Source: Thermosipho melanesiensis BI429
GTDB lineage: Bacteria > Thermotogota > Thermotogae > Thermotogales > Fervidobacteriaceae
Assembly (NCBI RefSeq): GCF_000016905.1
Contig: NC_009616.1
Coordinates: 620,001 to 684,000 of the forward strand
Direction of reading: 5' to 3'
Length of the DNA stretch: 64,000 bases
Position numbers and translations under genes: made by a program. Shown here in pieces: positions 27,015-35,854 of this stretch (its first letter is position 1; every line of letters starts with the position of its first letter). The notes beneath the pieces were generated by a model. It was given only the letters and a program-made list of their open reading frames with translations. It was not told the origin of the DNA and did not search any database.

Positions 27015-27088
27015 TCTGAAAGGCTCTTCCTTCTCTTCCATTGCGCTGCTATCCATTTTTCAATGACCTCCCTAACCACGCATCTCCT

Positions 27089-27117
27089 AATTTACCACAT
27101 CACCCCCCCTTAGTCAA
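27089..27117 (-). promoter_or_regulatory. rRNA operon B promoter
   Basis: On the minus strand TTGACT (27112-27117) and TAAATT (27089-27094) lie 17 bases apart. The -10 and everything downstream match operon A, but the spacer differs (here it contains a run of seven G). Confidence 0.85.
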
Positions 27118-27258
27118 TTGCTCCTCTTTAACATTTTCTTTGACTCTTTGTTAATACTTTACACATCTCCAGGTGTTTTGATTTTTGTTTTTTTACATAA
27201 AAATCTTTTACATAGACATTTTTCGGTAAAACCTATTCCAATTTCTCAGAACGGTTAC

Positions 27259-27306
27259 ACACAATATATAGTATGCGTTACAGTTAAGATATACAATATA
27301 TTGTGG
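27259..27306 (+). promoter_or_regulatory. Two NrdR-type boxes upstream of nrdDGJ
   Basis: ACACAATATATAGTAT (27259-27274) and ATACAATATATTGTGG (27291-27306) both fit the NrdR consensus (ACACwATATaTwgwgt-like). They are 32 bases apart, start to start, so they face the same side of the helix, as expected of NrdR pairs. The rest of 27120-27360 shows no gene I can support. Confidence 0.8.
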
Positions 27307-27361
27307 TTTAGTGATATATTGGCTTTATTTTGATTTTAAATTACTTTTAGGGGGGATTTTA

Positions 27362-29314
27362 ATGTTAATTAACTTTGGATATTTGGAAGAATTCAATAAA
27401 GTTTTCTACAATATTGAAAAAAAATATGGTCATGAAATGTTAGAAATTGAAGGATTAGGTTCACACTTAGATATTGACAAGTTTAATAAAACATTTTTTC
27501 AATCTAAATTAGTAGGCGATGTTTCAATAGATTCAAATGCCAATGTCCGTTCCAAACATATAGGTACATATTTTACTGAAATCTATAAACCATTTACCAA
27601 ACTTAACTCACTATATGTAATTTGGAAGGAAATGAAGAAATACTTTGGAATTGATATAGCAAATAAATTTCTTGAATATCAAATAAATGGTGCTATTTAT
27701 TTACACGATGCTCATCATGCGGCATTTATGCCATATTGTTTTGCCTACACACTACAACCAATAGTAGAAAAAGGATTGCCATTTATAGATACAATTCAAT
27801 CCACACCTGCAAAACACCTATCAACATTTATTCAACATGTGATTCAATTTGTTATGTTTGCATCTAACCAGTCAAGTGGAGCAGTAGGATTACCAGACTT
27901 TTTTGTTTGGATGTGGTATTACATAAAAAAAGACTTAGAAGATGGTGTGATACCAAAAGATAAACTTAACTGGTATATTGAACAACACTTTCAAATCTTG
28001 ACTTATTCATTTAACCAGCCAATTAGAACTAATCAATCACCATATACTAACTTTACATATCTTGATAGAAACTACATCAAGGCTATCTTTGAAGGAGAAA
28101 AATATCCAGATGGAACACTAATTACTGATTATGTAGAAGATATAATCAACCTTCAAAAGCACTATTGGGAATGGGCCGCAAAAGAAAGAGAAAAACAAAT
28201 GTTCACATTTCCTGTCTTGACTGCGACATTACTATATAAAGACGGGAAATTTGTTGATGAAGATAGTGCAAGATTCATCAATAAAGTAAACATGAAGTGG
28301 CAAGACACAAACTGGTATATTTCTGATTCAGTCGATGCTGTTGCCTCTTGTTGTAGACTTACGAGTTCAACGAAAGATCTTAAAGTGTCACTTTCACTAA
28401 ATACCGAAGATGAACCTGTTAAATTATCAGGTATGGCAAACTCTATAGGAGGTTCAGATCTTAACATTGGTTCGTTTAAAGTTATAACTATAAACTTGCC
28501 AAGAATAGCACTTGAAGCAAATGGGGATAAAGATAGATTTATAGAAATCCTTAAAGAAAGAGTCGACGTAGTCCAAAAGACATTATTTGTAATTAGAAAA
28601 ATCATTGAAGAAAGAATTGTACAAGAAGTTTTACCGCTTTACAGCGTTGGTTTAATGAAGCTTGACAGACAATACGGCACTATTGGAATCACAGGTGTGT
28701 GGGAAGCAGCAGACTTTATGAGGTATACAGAACTTACTCCAGAAGGGCTTATGTACACAAAAGAAGGAGAAAAATTTGTAAGCGAAATACTTGATACAAT
28801 TCGTACAATGGCAGAAGAAGGTTTACAAAAGTACAAATTTACATTCAACATAGAACAGGTACCGGCAGAAAAAGCAGCAGTCACATTAGCAGAAAAAGAC
28901 AAACTCATGTTTGGCAAAGAAAAACAACCACACAGACTATATTCTAATCAATGGATACCATTAATTGCAGATACGGATATGATGAACAGAGTCATGTATT
29001 CCGGTATGTGGGATAAAAAGGTATCAGGCGGTGCTATATTACACATTAACCTTGGCTCTCCATTTAGAAACGAAGAAGAATCTTGGAAAATTGTAAATTC
29101 AATCGCAAAAATGGGAGTAATGTATTTTGCTTTTAATCAAAAAATAAGCACTTGTAAAGATGGACATTCCTTTATTGGAAAAAAATGCCCAATATGCGGT
29201 AAGGAAAAAGTAGAAGAATATATCAGAATAGTCGGATATCTTGTTCCTTCATCTTCTTTTAACAAAATAAGAAGAACATACGAATACAAAGAAAGAAAAT
29301 TTTACTACGTTTGA
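27362..29314 (+). CDS. nrdD: Anaerobic (class III) ribonucleoside-triphosphate reductase NrdD
   Basis: NrdD is the glycyl-radical enzyme that makes dNTPs without oxygen. The 650-residue product has active-site cysteines in VASCCRLTSS (C330-C331) and a C-terminal metal site (CKDGH then CPICG). The glycyl-radical loop is RIVGYLVPSS, with the radical Gly near residue 625. The ATG at 27362 follows a run of G residues; an in-frame GTG 17 codons earlier has no ribosome binding site and would cover regulatory DNA. It heads nrdD-nrdG-nrdJ and is preceded by two NrdR boxes. It lacks an obvious N-terminal ATP-cone, so overall-activity control may be absent. Confidence 0.93.
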   Translation: MLINFGYLEEFNKVFYNIEKKYGHEMLEIEGLGSHLDIDKFNKTFFQSKLVGDVSIDSNANVRSKHIGTYFTEIYKPFTKLNSLYVIWKEMKKYFGIDIANKFLEYQINGAIYLHDAHHAAFMPYCFAYTLQPIVEKGLPFIDTIQSTPAKHLSTFIQHVIQFVMFASNQSSGAVGLPDFFVWMWYYIKKDLEDGVIPKDKLNWYIEQHFQILTYSFNQPIRTNQSPYTNFTYLDRNYIKAIFEGEKYPDGTLITDYVEDIINLQKHYWEWAAKEREKQMFTFPVLTATLLYKDGKFVDEDSARFINKVNMKWQDTNWYISDSVDAVASCCRLTSSTKDLKVSLSLNTEDEPVKLSGMANSIGGSDLNIGSFKVITINLPRIALEANGDKDRFIEILKERVDVVQKTLFVIRKIIEERIVQEVLPLYSVGLMKLDRQYGTIGITGVWEAADFMRYTELTPEGLMYTKEGEKFVSEILDTIRTMAEEGLQKYKFTFNIEQVPAEKAAVTLAEKDKLMFGKEKQPHRLYSNQWIPLIADTDMMNRVMYSGMWDKKVSGGAILHINLGSPFRNEEESWKIVNSIAKMGVMYFAFNQKISTCKDGHSFIGKKCPICGKEKVEEYIRIVGYLVPSSSFNKIRRTYEYKERKFYYV

Positions 29315-29324
29315 AGGTGAAAGT

Positions 29325-29855
29325 ATGAAAGTACATATTTATAGAATCTTTTTCAACACTTTAGATCACCCAAAGCATTTCGCATTATCCATATATTTCC
29401 AAGGATGTGACAGAATTCCTAAGTGTCCTTTCTGTCACAACAAAGAGACATGGGAACCATTTAGAGGTTTTGAATATAACGTGGAAAAACTAATAATTAG
29501 AATAAAGGAAAAAATAAACGATATTATTGACCTTCACGAAAAAATAGCAATAGTTTATCTAGGTGGTGAACCACTTGCACCATACAACAGAAGAGCATTA
29601 TTAGAGATATCCAAATCACTAAAAGAAGAATTTTCTGAAAAAATAATAAACACACTATATACCTGGCGAACACTTGAAGATATTAAAAATCAAAAATTAA
29701 GCAGTTTTATTGAATATATAGATGAAGCCATTTTAGGACCATATGACCACGATCAAAGGAATACAGATAAAGATGGGAATCTGCTTTTTCCAGCTTCAAA
29801 AAATCAAAAATATATAATTTTAGGGAGGAATAAGGTATGTACGAAAATATATTAA
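29325..29855 (+). CDS. nrdG: NrdD-activating radical SAM protein (NrdG)
   Basis: The 176-residue protein generates the glycyl radical on NrdD. It has an HFALSIYFQGC segment and a radical SAM cysteine cluster C28, C34, C37. That is CX5CX2C, not the standard CX3CX2C. GGEPL-type SAM binding (YLGGEPLAPYNR) lies near residue 83. It starts 10 bases after nrdD with AGGTG and overlaps the start of nrdJ by 19 bases, so the three genes are one operon. A cluster variant with a longer first loop is known in a few radical SAM families, so it is probably functional, but activity is inferred. Confidence 0.88.
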   Translation: MKVHIYRIFFNTLDHPKHFALSIYFQGCDRIPKCPFCHNKETWEPFRGFEYNVEKLIIRIKEKINDIIDLHEKIAIVYLGGEPLAPYNRRALLEISKSLKEEFSEKIINTLYTWRTLEDIKNQKLSSFIEYIDEAILGPYDHDQRNTDKDGNLLFPASKNQKYIILGRNKVCTKIY

Positions 29856-32338
29856 ACAAATGGTTAAATGTAGAACCATCAAAAAACGCATATAAGATAC
29901 TTACAGAAAGATATTTCTTCAAGAATTTAAATGGTAAATTTTTAGAAACAAAATGGGATGATGTATGTAGAAGAGTAGCAAGGGTTGTTGCTACTGCAGA
30001 GCTTGTAAATAATCCAAAACTATCTAACAAAAAATTAGATGAAATAAAAGAATTAGAAGAAACGTTTTTTAAAATGTTAAAAGCAAGAATTTTTATTCCA
30101 AACAGTCCAACACTATTTAATGCCGGAATGGGGGTAAGACATGAACTACTATGGAAACCTATAGAAGAAATGACATTAGAAGACTATGAAGAAATTTACA
30201 AAACAAGGAACCACTTGCACATGTTGTCTGCATGTTTTGTAGTACCAATTGAAGATAGTATAGATGAAATATTTGAAGCCGTAAAAGAATATGCACTAAT
30301 AACAAAAGCAGGAGGTGGAATTGGTTCAAACTTCTCAAATCTTAGACCTAAAGGTAGTTTTGTTGCAGGTACTCACGGACAAGCTTCTGGGCCTGTATCA
30401 TTCATGCACGTTTATAATTCTGCTATTGCGGTAGTTGAACAGGGATACAAAAGAAGGGGAGCATTAATGGGGATCTTAAACATAAATCATCCGGATATTG
30501 AAGAATTCATAACAGCAAAAGAAAATAACGATGGTGAAAAGATTTTAAAATACTTTAACATATCAGTTGGTATACCATTTGATAAAAAAGAATTCTTAAA
30601 AATATACGAAAACGACGAAGAAATAACATTAACACATCCAAAGTTCAAAGAAACTAGAAAAATTAAAGCAAGACATATTCTAAAAAGAATAGCAAAAAAT
30701 GCGTGGAAGACAGGAGATCCTGGTCTTGCATTTTTACACGAAATGAATAAATATTATCCACTCTACCCTGAAAAAGAAATAATTTCTACAAATCCATGTG
30801 GCGAAATAGGTCTTGCCCCATACGAAGCATGTAATCTTGGCTCAATAGACGTTTCAAAATTTGTAGAAAATAATCAAATTGATTGGAAAGCATTAGAAAC
30901 AACAGTAAGACTTACTGTAAGATTTTTGGATAATGTTATAGATGTTAATGTATTTCCATTAGAAAAAATAACAAAAGCAGTAAAAGAAAGTAGAAGATTA
31001 GGCCTTGGAATTATGGGTTTTGCAGATCTACTATATAAATTAAACGTGCCATACAACTCCGAAAAAGGTAGAGAAATAGCTGCAAATCTAATGGGATTTA
31101 TAGCATTACACGGACATGATGAATCAAATAAATTAGGAAGGGAAAAAGGAAACTTCCCACTTTTTGAGAAAAGTAGATTCTTTAAAGAAGAGAATTTTGT
31201 ACCATTTGCAATGGGAATGAGTAAATATGATGATGAAATAAAAGAAGTTATGAAAGAAGCTAAAAAAGGAAAACGAAATGTAGCAGTTTTAACTATTGCC
31301 CCAACTGGATCTATTTCAAATATAGCAGATACAAGTAGCGGTCTTGAACCAAATTTTTTACTTGCATATGTAAGATATATGAATAAACACGATGGAGGAA
31401 AAGAAGCATTATTTTACATAAATAAAGTACTAGAACAAAAACTTGATCCTATAACACTTGAAAAAATAAAAGAAAAATTAATAGAAAAAGGTTCTTTACA
31501 AGAATTAGATGTTCCAGAAGAAATTAAAAAAGTCTTTGTAACAGCAATGGATATATCACCTATGGATCATCTTCTAATGCAAGATGCATTCCAAAGATAT
31601 GTGGATAACAACATATCAAAAACAATTAATATGCCTTCAAATGCAACAGAAGAAGATGTACTAAACATCTACCTTGAAGCATTTAAACTCAATGTGAGAG
31701 GGCTTACAATTTACAGAGATGGATCACTACAGACACAAGTGTTAACAGCTGCAAAACATGTGAAAACAAAAGATGCTCCAAAGGTTCAATTCTTCCTTTT
31801 AGATGAAAAACATAAATTACGTCCAAAACCAAGAAAAAACACATTAAGAAGCGTAACAAGAAAATACAAAACCAAAGATAATACTACTTATATAACTGTA
31901 TCATTCGATGACAGTGGAGAAGCTGTTGAAATCTTTCTTTCAAATGGAACAGAACTTGCCGAATCAATTGGAAGACTTTCGTCTATTGCACTAAGGGCAG
32001 GAGTTTCCATAGAAGAAATACTAGAACAACTGCAAAAAGTAAATGGGCGATACACAAAAGGTTTAGCAGAAGAAATCAAAAAAGCAATAGATGACTTTGT
32101 CGAACTTTGGGGAAACACAGAAGTAGAAGAAGATGAAATTTTTAAAATAGATGGAACAATAAAAACAGCAGAAGAAGTAGAAAAATTTGTTATGGCAAAT
32201 GATTTAGAATGGAGTGAAGGATACTACGTAGATGAAAACGGAAATGTATATTGTCCATCGTGCTTGTCTAAAAACAGTATAATTAAACAAGAAGGGTGTA
32301 TGAGTTGTAAAAAATGCGGTTGGAGTAAATGTAGTTAA
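29837..32338 (+). CDS. nrdJ: Adenosylcobalamin-dependent (class II) ribonucleotide reductase NrdJ
   Basis: An 833-residue class II reductase using vitamin B12 coenzyme. It shows FIPNSPTLFNAG (near 89), the first active-site cysteine in MLSACFVVPIEDS (near 132), the finger-loop ISTNPCGEIGLAPYEACNLGS (near 315) and a phosphate-binding APTGSISNIADTSSG (near 490). The C-terminal tail carries six cysteines (CPSCLS, CMSCKKCGW, KCS), the redox and zinc module of this class. The ATG at 29837 has GGGAGGAAT and overlaps nrdG. A terminator follows the stop. Co-transcription with the class III enzyme suggests both are controlled together by NrdR. Confidence 0.95.
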   Translation: MYENILNKWLNVEPSKNAYKILTERYFFKNLNGKFLETKWDDVCRRVARVVATAELVNNPKLSNKKLDEIKELEETFFKMLKARIFIPNSPTLFNAGMGVRHELLWKPIEEMTLEDYEEIYKTRNHLHMLSACFVVPIEDSIDEIFEAVKEYALITKAGGGIGSNFSNLRPKGSFVAGTHGQASGPVSFMHVYNSAIAVVEQGYKRRGALMGILNINHPDIEEFITAKENNDGEKILKYFNISVGIPFDKKEFLKIYENDEEITLTHPKFKETRKIKARHILKRIAKNAWKTGDPGLAFLHEMNKYYPLYPEKEIISTNPCGEIGLAPYEACNLGSIDVSKFVENNQIDWKALETTVRLTVRFLDNVIDVNVFPLEKITKAVKESRRLGLGIMGFADLLYKLNVPYNSEKGREIAANLMGFIALHGHDESNKLGREKGNFPLFEKSRFFKEENFVPFAMGMSKYDDEIKEVMKEAKKGKRNVAVLTIAPTGSISNIADTSSGLEPNFLLAYVRYMNKHDGGKEALFYINKVLEQKLDPITLEKIKEKLIEKGSLQELDVPEEIKKVFVTAMDISPMDHLLMQDAFQRYVDNNISKTINMPSNATEEDVLNIYLEAFKLNVRGLTIYRDGSLQTQVLTAAKHVKTKDAPKVQFFLLDEKHKLRPKPRKNTLRSVTRKYKTKDNTTYITVSFDDSGEAVEIFLSNGTELAESIGRLSSIALRAGVSIEEILEQLQKVNGRYTKGLAEEIKKAIDDFVELWGNTEVEEDEIFKIDGTIKTAEEVEKFVMANDLEWSEGYYVDENGNVYCPSCLSKNSIIKQEGCMSCKKCGWSKCS

Positions 32339-32359
32339 TATGATATAAACTATTTAAAA

Positions 32360-32389
32360 AAGGCGCATTTTTGCGCCTTTTATTTTTTT
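32360..32389 (+). terminator. Terminator after nrdJ
   Basis: AAGGCGCA and TGCGCCTT pair (32360-32379), followed by a T-rich run (TTTATTTTTTT). It stops the nrdDGJ transcript. Confidence 0.88.
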
Positions 32390-32850
32390 AAAATTTTTCA
32401 ACCTCGTTTTTTGTAACTGCTAACGCCGCCGCTTCCGTAGCAAACTTCAAAGAAAATTCAATATCAAACTTCTCATCTAGAGCAACAGAAAACACTCCAT
32501 TAAACACTCCACAAGCTGCATTAGTGTCAACTGCTCTAACCTTGAAAGCTGGTATTTTTATTTTGACATTTTCATCGAAATAAAAGCCAAACCATTGCTA
32601 TCATTAACTATCACATAGTCCTTAACACTCAACTTACCATACTGTTCTCTTAAAAATTGCCCGTAAGAATCATTTTCGATACACGTTGAATTATTATTTG
32701 AAAGTTTCACTACAGCTTGATTTGAACATTTTCAACCAGGAAAAAACTCTAATTTCAGTGCTTTTTGAGTTTCGCCAGGCAATGTGAATCTTTCAACTGT
32801 CGATACCGCATCCATATCTGAACTTCCAACTATAGCAATCACTTTACCAT
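32388..32850 (-). pseudogene. Ribokinase (PfkB-family) remnant
   Basis: Translation of the minus strand in pieces gives KVIAIVGSSDMDAV and ERFTLPGETQKAL, then EFFPG-stop-KCSNQAV where a ribokinase has FFPGGKGANQAV, then QFLREQYGKL and YVIVNDSNGLAF. After a gap it gives KVRAVDTNAACGVFNGVF, where the catalytic GAGD motif is lost, and EAAALAVTKNEVEKF before the stop. It has in-frame stops and a missing centre, about 460 bases compared with about 900 for an intact gene. This is inferred from motif similarity, not a search. It follows a LacI-family remnant. Confidence 0.75.
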
Positions 32851-33262
32851 CTCATTTGTGGAATTTCTAATAACTATTTCTGATTTAAATATTACGCCTT
32901 TATTTAAAAAGCTATTTCCCACTATTATTTTTAAAAGCAATTCTGCTGCTTCTCAACCATCTCATAAATTGGCTATCTAACTGTTGTTAAAGGTGGTTTA
33001 AAATGCTTACTAAAAGGTATATCATCAAATCCTGCTACACTAACATCATCTGGTATTTTATATCCCATTTCTTCAATTGCATCAATAACACCATAAGAAA
33101 TTAAATCATTTCTACAAAGCTATTGTATATGGCAACAATTTCACTTTTTTAACAAACTTATACCTAGATTCAGTAGTAAATGTCAAATGAGTTTTCTGGA
33201 GAATCTTTTAGAATTATTTTTTAATCAGCATTTTCTCCCAAAACTAATAAAAATTTTATTTT
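32839..33262 (-). pseudogene. LacI-family sugar regulator remnant (effector domain only)
   Basis: Minus-strand translation gives GENAD-stop-KIILKDSPENSF, then RNDLISYGVIDAIEEMGYKI and PDDVSVAGFDDIPFSKHF, then KPPLTTVR followed by a TAG where the family has Gln. It ends in frame with SEIVIRNSTNEMVK. These are the C-terminal effector-binding motifs of LacI/RbsR proteins. The helix-turn-helix part is absent, and there are several frameshifts and stops. It sits just upstream of the ribokinase remnant, as in ribose operons, and its end overlaps that start. Confidence 0.75.
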
Positions 33263-33345
33263 CTAAGACAGTTTTAAGGAAATTATAAGGACATTCTAAG
33301 TTTAAAAAGATATCATTAAGATACAAACTATCAGGAGGTGAAAGT

Positions 33346-33819
33346 ATGTTCAAAAAACTAGGTATTATTTTATTAAGTGTATTTGTTTTATCCGGCTTGT
33401 TTGCTTTTGGCTATAGGCAAATAAATACTACATATCCTATGTATCGTAACTTACCTGAAAATTCTACTATCTCTGAAATTTCTTTATCTGGAATTGTAAA
33501 AGAAATCAAAGCTGAAATAGGAGAAGGAGTTAGACTAATTATTGAAGTAGATGGTAAAGAATATACAGTACATGCAGGCCCCATATGGCTTTACAAAAAC
33601 TTAAAAACAAATGACGAAATACAACTAGAGGGTAGACTTGTTAGTACCGAAAACGAAGAATTCATTGTAGCAACAAAAATTATTTCAAATGGCACAGAAC
33701 TTGTGCTAAGGAAAGATCAGAAACCTGTATCTTCACAAACCAATAAAAGAAACAATAATAAAGGAAATAATAACAGAAGAAACAATAAATCTATGGGCAG
33801 AAGAAATAACAGACGGTAA
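33346..33819 (+). CDS. Secreted OB-fold protein with Asn/Arg-rich tail (unknown function)
   Basis: The 157-residue protein begins with a signal peptide (MFKKLGIILLSVFVLSGLFA), then about 95 residues of beta-rich sequence that reads like a small OB fold: SEISLSGIVKEIKAEIGEGV, RLIIEVDGKEYTVHAG, NDEIQLEGRLVSTENEEF. The last 35 residues are basic and Asn/Arg-rich (NKRNNNKGNNNRRNN), which could bind nucleic acid or cell-wall polymers. The ATG at 33346 follows AGGAGGTG. It is alone on the plus strand with its own terminator (33820-33856). I do not recognise a named family; the OB-fold call is a judgement from pattern. Confidence 0.65.
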   Translation: MFKKLGIILLSVFVLSGLFAFGYRQINTTYPMYRNLPENSTISEISLSGIVKEIKAEIGEGVRLIIEVDGKEYTVHAGPIWLYKNLKTNDEIQLEGRLVSTENEEFIVATKIISNGTELVLRKDQKPVSSQTNKRNNNKGNNNRRNNKSMGRRNNRR

Positions 33820-33856
33820 AAAACTAGGCTTCGGAACATTCCGAAGCCTAGTTTTA
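33820..33856. terminator. Long bidirectional terminator hairpin
   Basis: A stem of about 16 base pairs (AAACTAGGCTTCGGAA with its complement) directly follows the stop of the OB-fold gene. It serves that gene and the convergent barrel gene, whose stop lies in its last bases. Confidence 0.9.
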
Positions 33857-34749
33857 AAATAATACTTCTCCAAAAATATCAACGAATATAGAGGACAACT
33901 CATTTCTTATTTTCAAACCTAAATTATAGTCTTCCTCATATTGAGCAAATCCTAAAACCCACTTGCTCAGTATTCTGGTTTGTTCAAATTCTCCAAAAAC
34001 TTTATACGTCTCCCAAAAAGGCAATTGTACACCTAATTTATAATTACCATTTTCAAAGCTATACATTCCATTCATTTCATAATCAAAAATTGAAATATTC
34101 ACATCAATATTTCTCAAATAGTATATAATTTTCAGATTCCCATCTCCAAATACTGCATCAAAATAAATAATTGGATCAAAATCTTCCAAAAATATTCCTC
34201 CTATTAATCTCATATCAACAAAGCCACCGCTTAAATTGTAACCTGTTAAAATAGAATCACTTGCATTAAAATATCTATTTCCATACACCAATTCAAAATT
34301 GCCAATTTTTGCTCCTGCAAGAAAAGGTAGAGAATTACCAGCAACACCTAAGTCTAAAAACACTGTATCATTGTAACTTACCAATACACCTTCAGAAATA
34401 CCTTCTATTGGAAAATCAATATATGATTTGTAGCGTGCATTAAATTTAAATCTATACAAATTAAATTCCAGATTGGCATAATCTATATTTGCACCAGAAA
34501 ATCTCAAACCAAATTCTATTTCATCTGAGGGCGTGTATACAAATTTCAGAAAATTTGACAAACCTTGACCTATCAATAAACTAGAAGAATCGTATTTGTA
34601 AGTCATTACAAAAGAAAATTCTCCTGAAATTTCTACTCCTTCGCTAGTTTCTTCTTTGGGTTTCTTTATTATTAATTCCCTTCTTCTTCAATCAACTCAA
34701 AAACAGAATTTTTCCCACCATATCCATCAGGAACATTGGAACTCGTTCC
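33854..34749 (-). pseudogene. Outer-membrane beta-barrel-like protein, 5'-truncated and frameshifted
   Basis: The C-terminal 250 residues (from 34606) alternate hydrophobic and polar residues with many aromatic belts and end in FVDIFGEVLF, a C-terminal phenylalanine typical of outer-membrane barrels. Upstream, an in-frame part (NVPDGYGGKNSVFELIEEEG) is joined only after a frame change at 34678-34680, where a run of G seems one base short. It then continues ELIIKKPKEETSEGVEISGE. No start codon or signal peptide precedes it: the frame runs into the terminator of tRNA-Arg. The front of the gene is therefore missing. Family unknown. Confidence 0.6.
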
Positions 34750-34765
34750 ATAAAAAATAAAAAAT

Positions 34766-34787
34766 AAAGAGGCTGAAAAGCCTCTTT
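34766..34787 (-). terminator. Terminator after tRNA-Arg
   Basis: AAAGAGGCT and AGCCTCTTT pair around GAAA, followed on the minus strand by a long T-rich run. It ends the tRNA-Ser/tRNA-Arg transcript. Confidence 0.88.
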
Positions 34788-34790
34788 GTT

Positions 34791-34867
34791 TGGCGTGCCC
34801 GGGGAGATTCGAACTCCCAACCTTCAGATCCGCAGTCTGACGCTCTATCCAATTGAGCTACGGGCAC
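34791..34867 (-). tRNA. tRNA-Arg (GCG)
   Basis: Minus-strand cloverleaf starting GTGCCCGTAGCTCAATTGG, anticodon loop CTGCGGA (GCG), T-loop TTCGAAT and encoded CCA. Bacteria usually use ACG in this position, so GCG is a minority choice. Confidence 0.9.
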
Positions 34868-34880
34868 ATAATTCAAAAAT

Positions 34881-34897
34881 GGGGGAATAAATCCCCC
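34881..34897 (-). other. Short hairpin between the two tRNA genes
   Basis: GGGGG and CCCCC pair around a seven-base loop, with ATTTTTG after it on the minus strand. It may be a processing signal or weak terminator. Confidence 0.45.
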
Positions 34898-34903
34898 TAA
34901 ATC

Positions 34904-34993
<90 letters not shown>

Positions 34994-35010
34994 GAAATAT
35001 TACGTATAAA

Positions 35011-35039
35011 ATTTTAACGTAAAAACGAACAAATGTCAA
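35011..35039 (-). promoter_or_regulatory. tRNA-Ser/Arg promoter
   Basis: On the minus strand TTGACA (35034-35039) and TAAAAT (35011-35016) are 17 bases apart, about 18 bases before the tRNA-Ser gene. Confidence 0.82.
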
Positions 35040-35076
35040 GAAAATTGTGGGATTTTCAAAAATACTTTTTTGCATT

Positions 35077-35810
35077 CTAAGGTAAAACAATTTCGTTTGG
35101 ACTTCTTAACAAAATAATTGGCTTTTCATCATCCAACCAAAGCTCTCCATAAAACTTCACCGTTTTACCTTTTAATTTATTTAAATCATAATTTTTAAAA
35201 AAATAATAAAACTCTTCTTCTCTTATTTTTATAGTAAACCAATCAGAATTTATATACCACATACCACCACTTTTGTATACACTACTTACTGTTCCTTTCA
35301 AAAAGACAATCTTACCTACATATTCTCTCGAAAAACTAGTTAAAACAGGTGCGGTATTCCACTTTGAAAAAATCCCTTTTTTATGGCCAAAAGCATATTT
35401 ATACGCTTCAACTATTCGAAAAGTCAATTCTGAATCTACATTTTCAAAATATATTAATGGTCTTGCAAGTCCTTCTTTTAATACTTCTTCTTCATAAAAA
35501 ACTGTTCCACTAGCAGATTTTCCAAACACATACGCAAGTGTTCTACCATAACTATCTTTTCCTGCTTTTTTCAAATAAACTTCATATTTTCTCACGAAGT
35601 TTTCCAAAAAATTTTTGCCTCTTCCCCAAACTCACCAATTGGTTTACTCCCACTATGAATTTCCGGAGTATCTATACCAACAATTCTCACTTTTTCTTCG
35701 TTTGCCGTATAAAACGTATCACCATCTATTACAGTTGTTACAATTTCTAAATTTACACAGGATGTAAGTAATAAAACAAAAGCAAAGAATAATACAAAAA
35801 GTTTTTTCAC
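35077..35810 (-). pseudogene. Staphylococcal-nuclease-like lipoprotein with OB-fold tail, frameshifted
   Basis: The first frame (35810-35592) has a lipoprotein signal (FVLLLTSC) and the nuclease start VIDGDTFYTANEEKVRIVGI then DTPEIH, with the catalytic DGDT and the first arginine. The second frame (35607-35077) continues ENFVRKYEVYLKKAGKDSYG then RTLAYVF, the downstream SNase core. It ends with a probable OB fold (GKIVFLKGTVSSVYK through GKTVKFYGELWL). Joining needs one extra T in an A-then-T homopolymer (35606-35616). It may be a real lesion, a slippage-expressed gene or a sequence error. It would degrade extracytoplasmic nucleic acid. The barrel/OB gene lies just upstream on the same strand. 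Confidence 0.7.
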
Positions 35811-35827
35811 ACTATAGCCTCCTTATA

Positions 35828-35851
35828 AAAGCTCCGCAAAAGCGGTGCTTT
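35828..35851 (-). terminator. Hairpin between the barrel/OB gene and the nuclease gene
   Basis: AAAGC-CCGC pairs with GCGG-GCTTT around an AAAA loop with one internal mismatch, followed by TTTTAT on the minus strand and then the nuclease gene's binding site (AAGGAGG). It looks like a partial terminator inside an operon. Confidence 0.55.
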
Positions 35852-35854
35852 AAA

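Noticed and set aside
27118-27333. A 71-codon frame before nrdD
   Set aside because: It has no ribosome binding site, overlaps the NrdR boxes and shows no recognisable motif.
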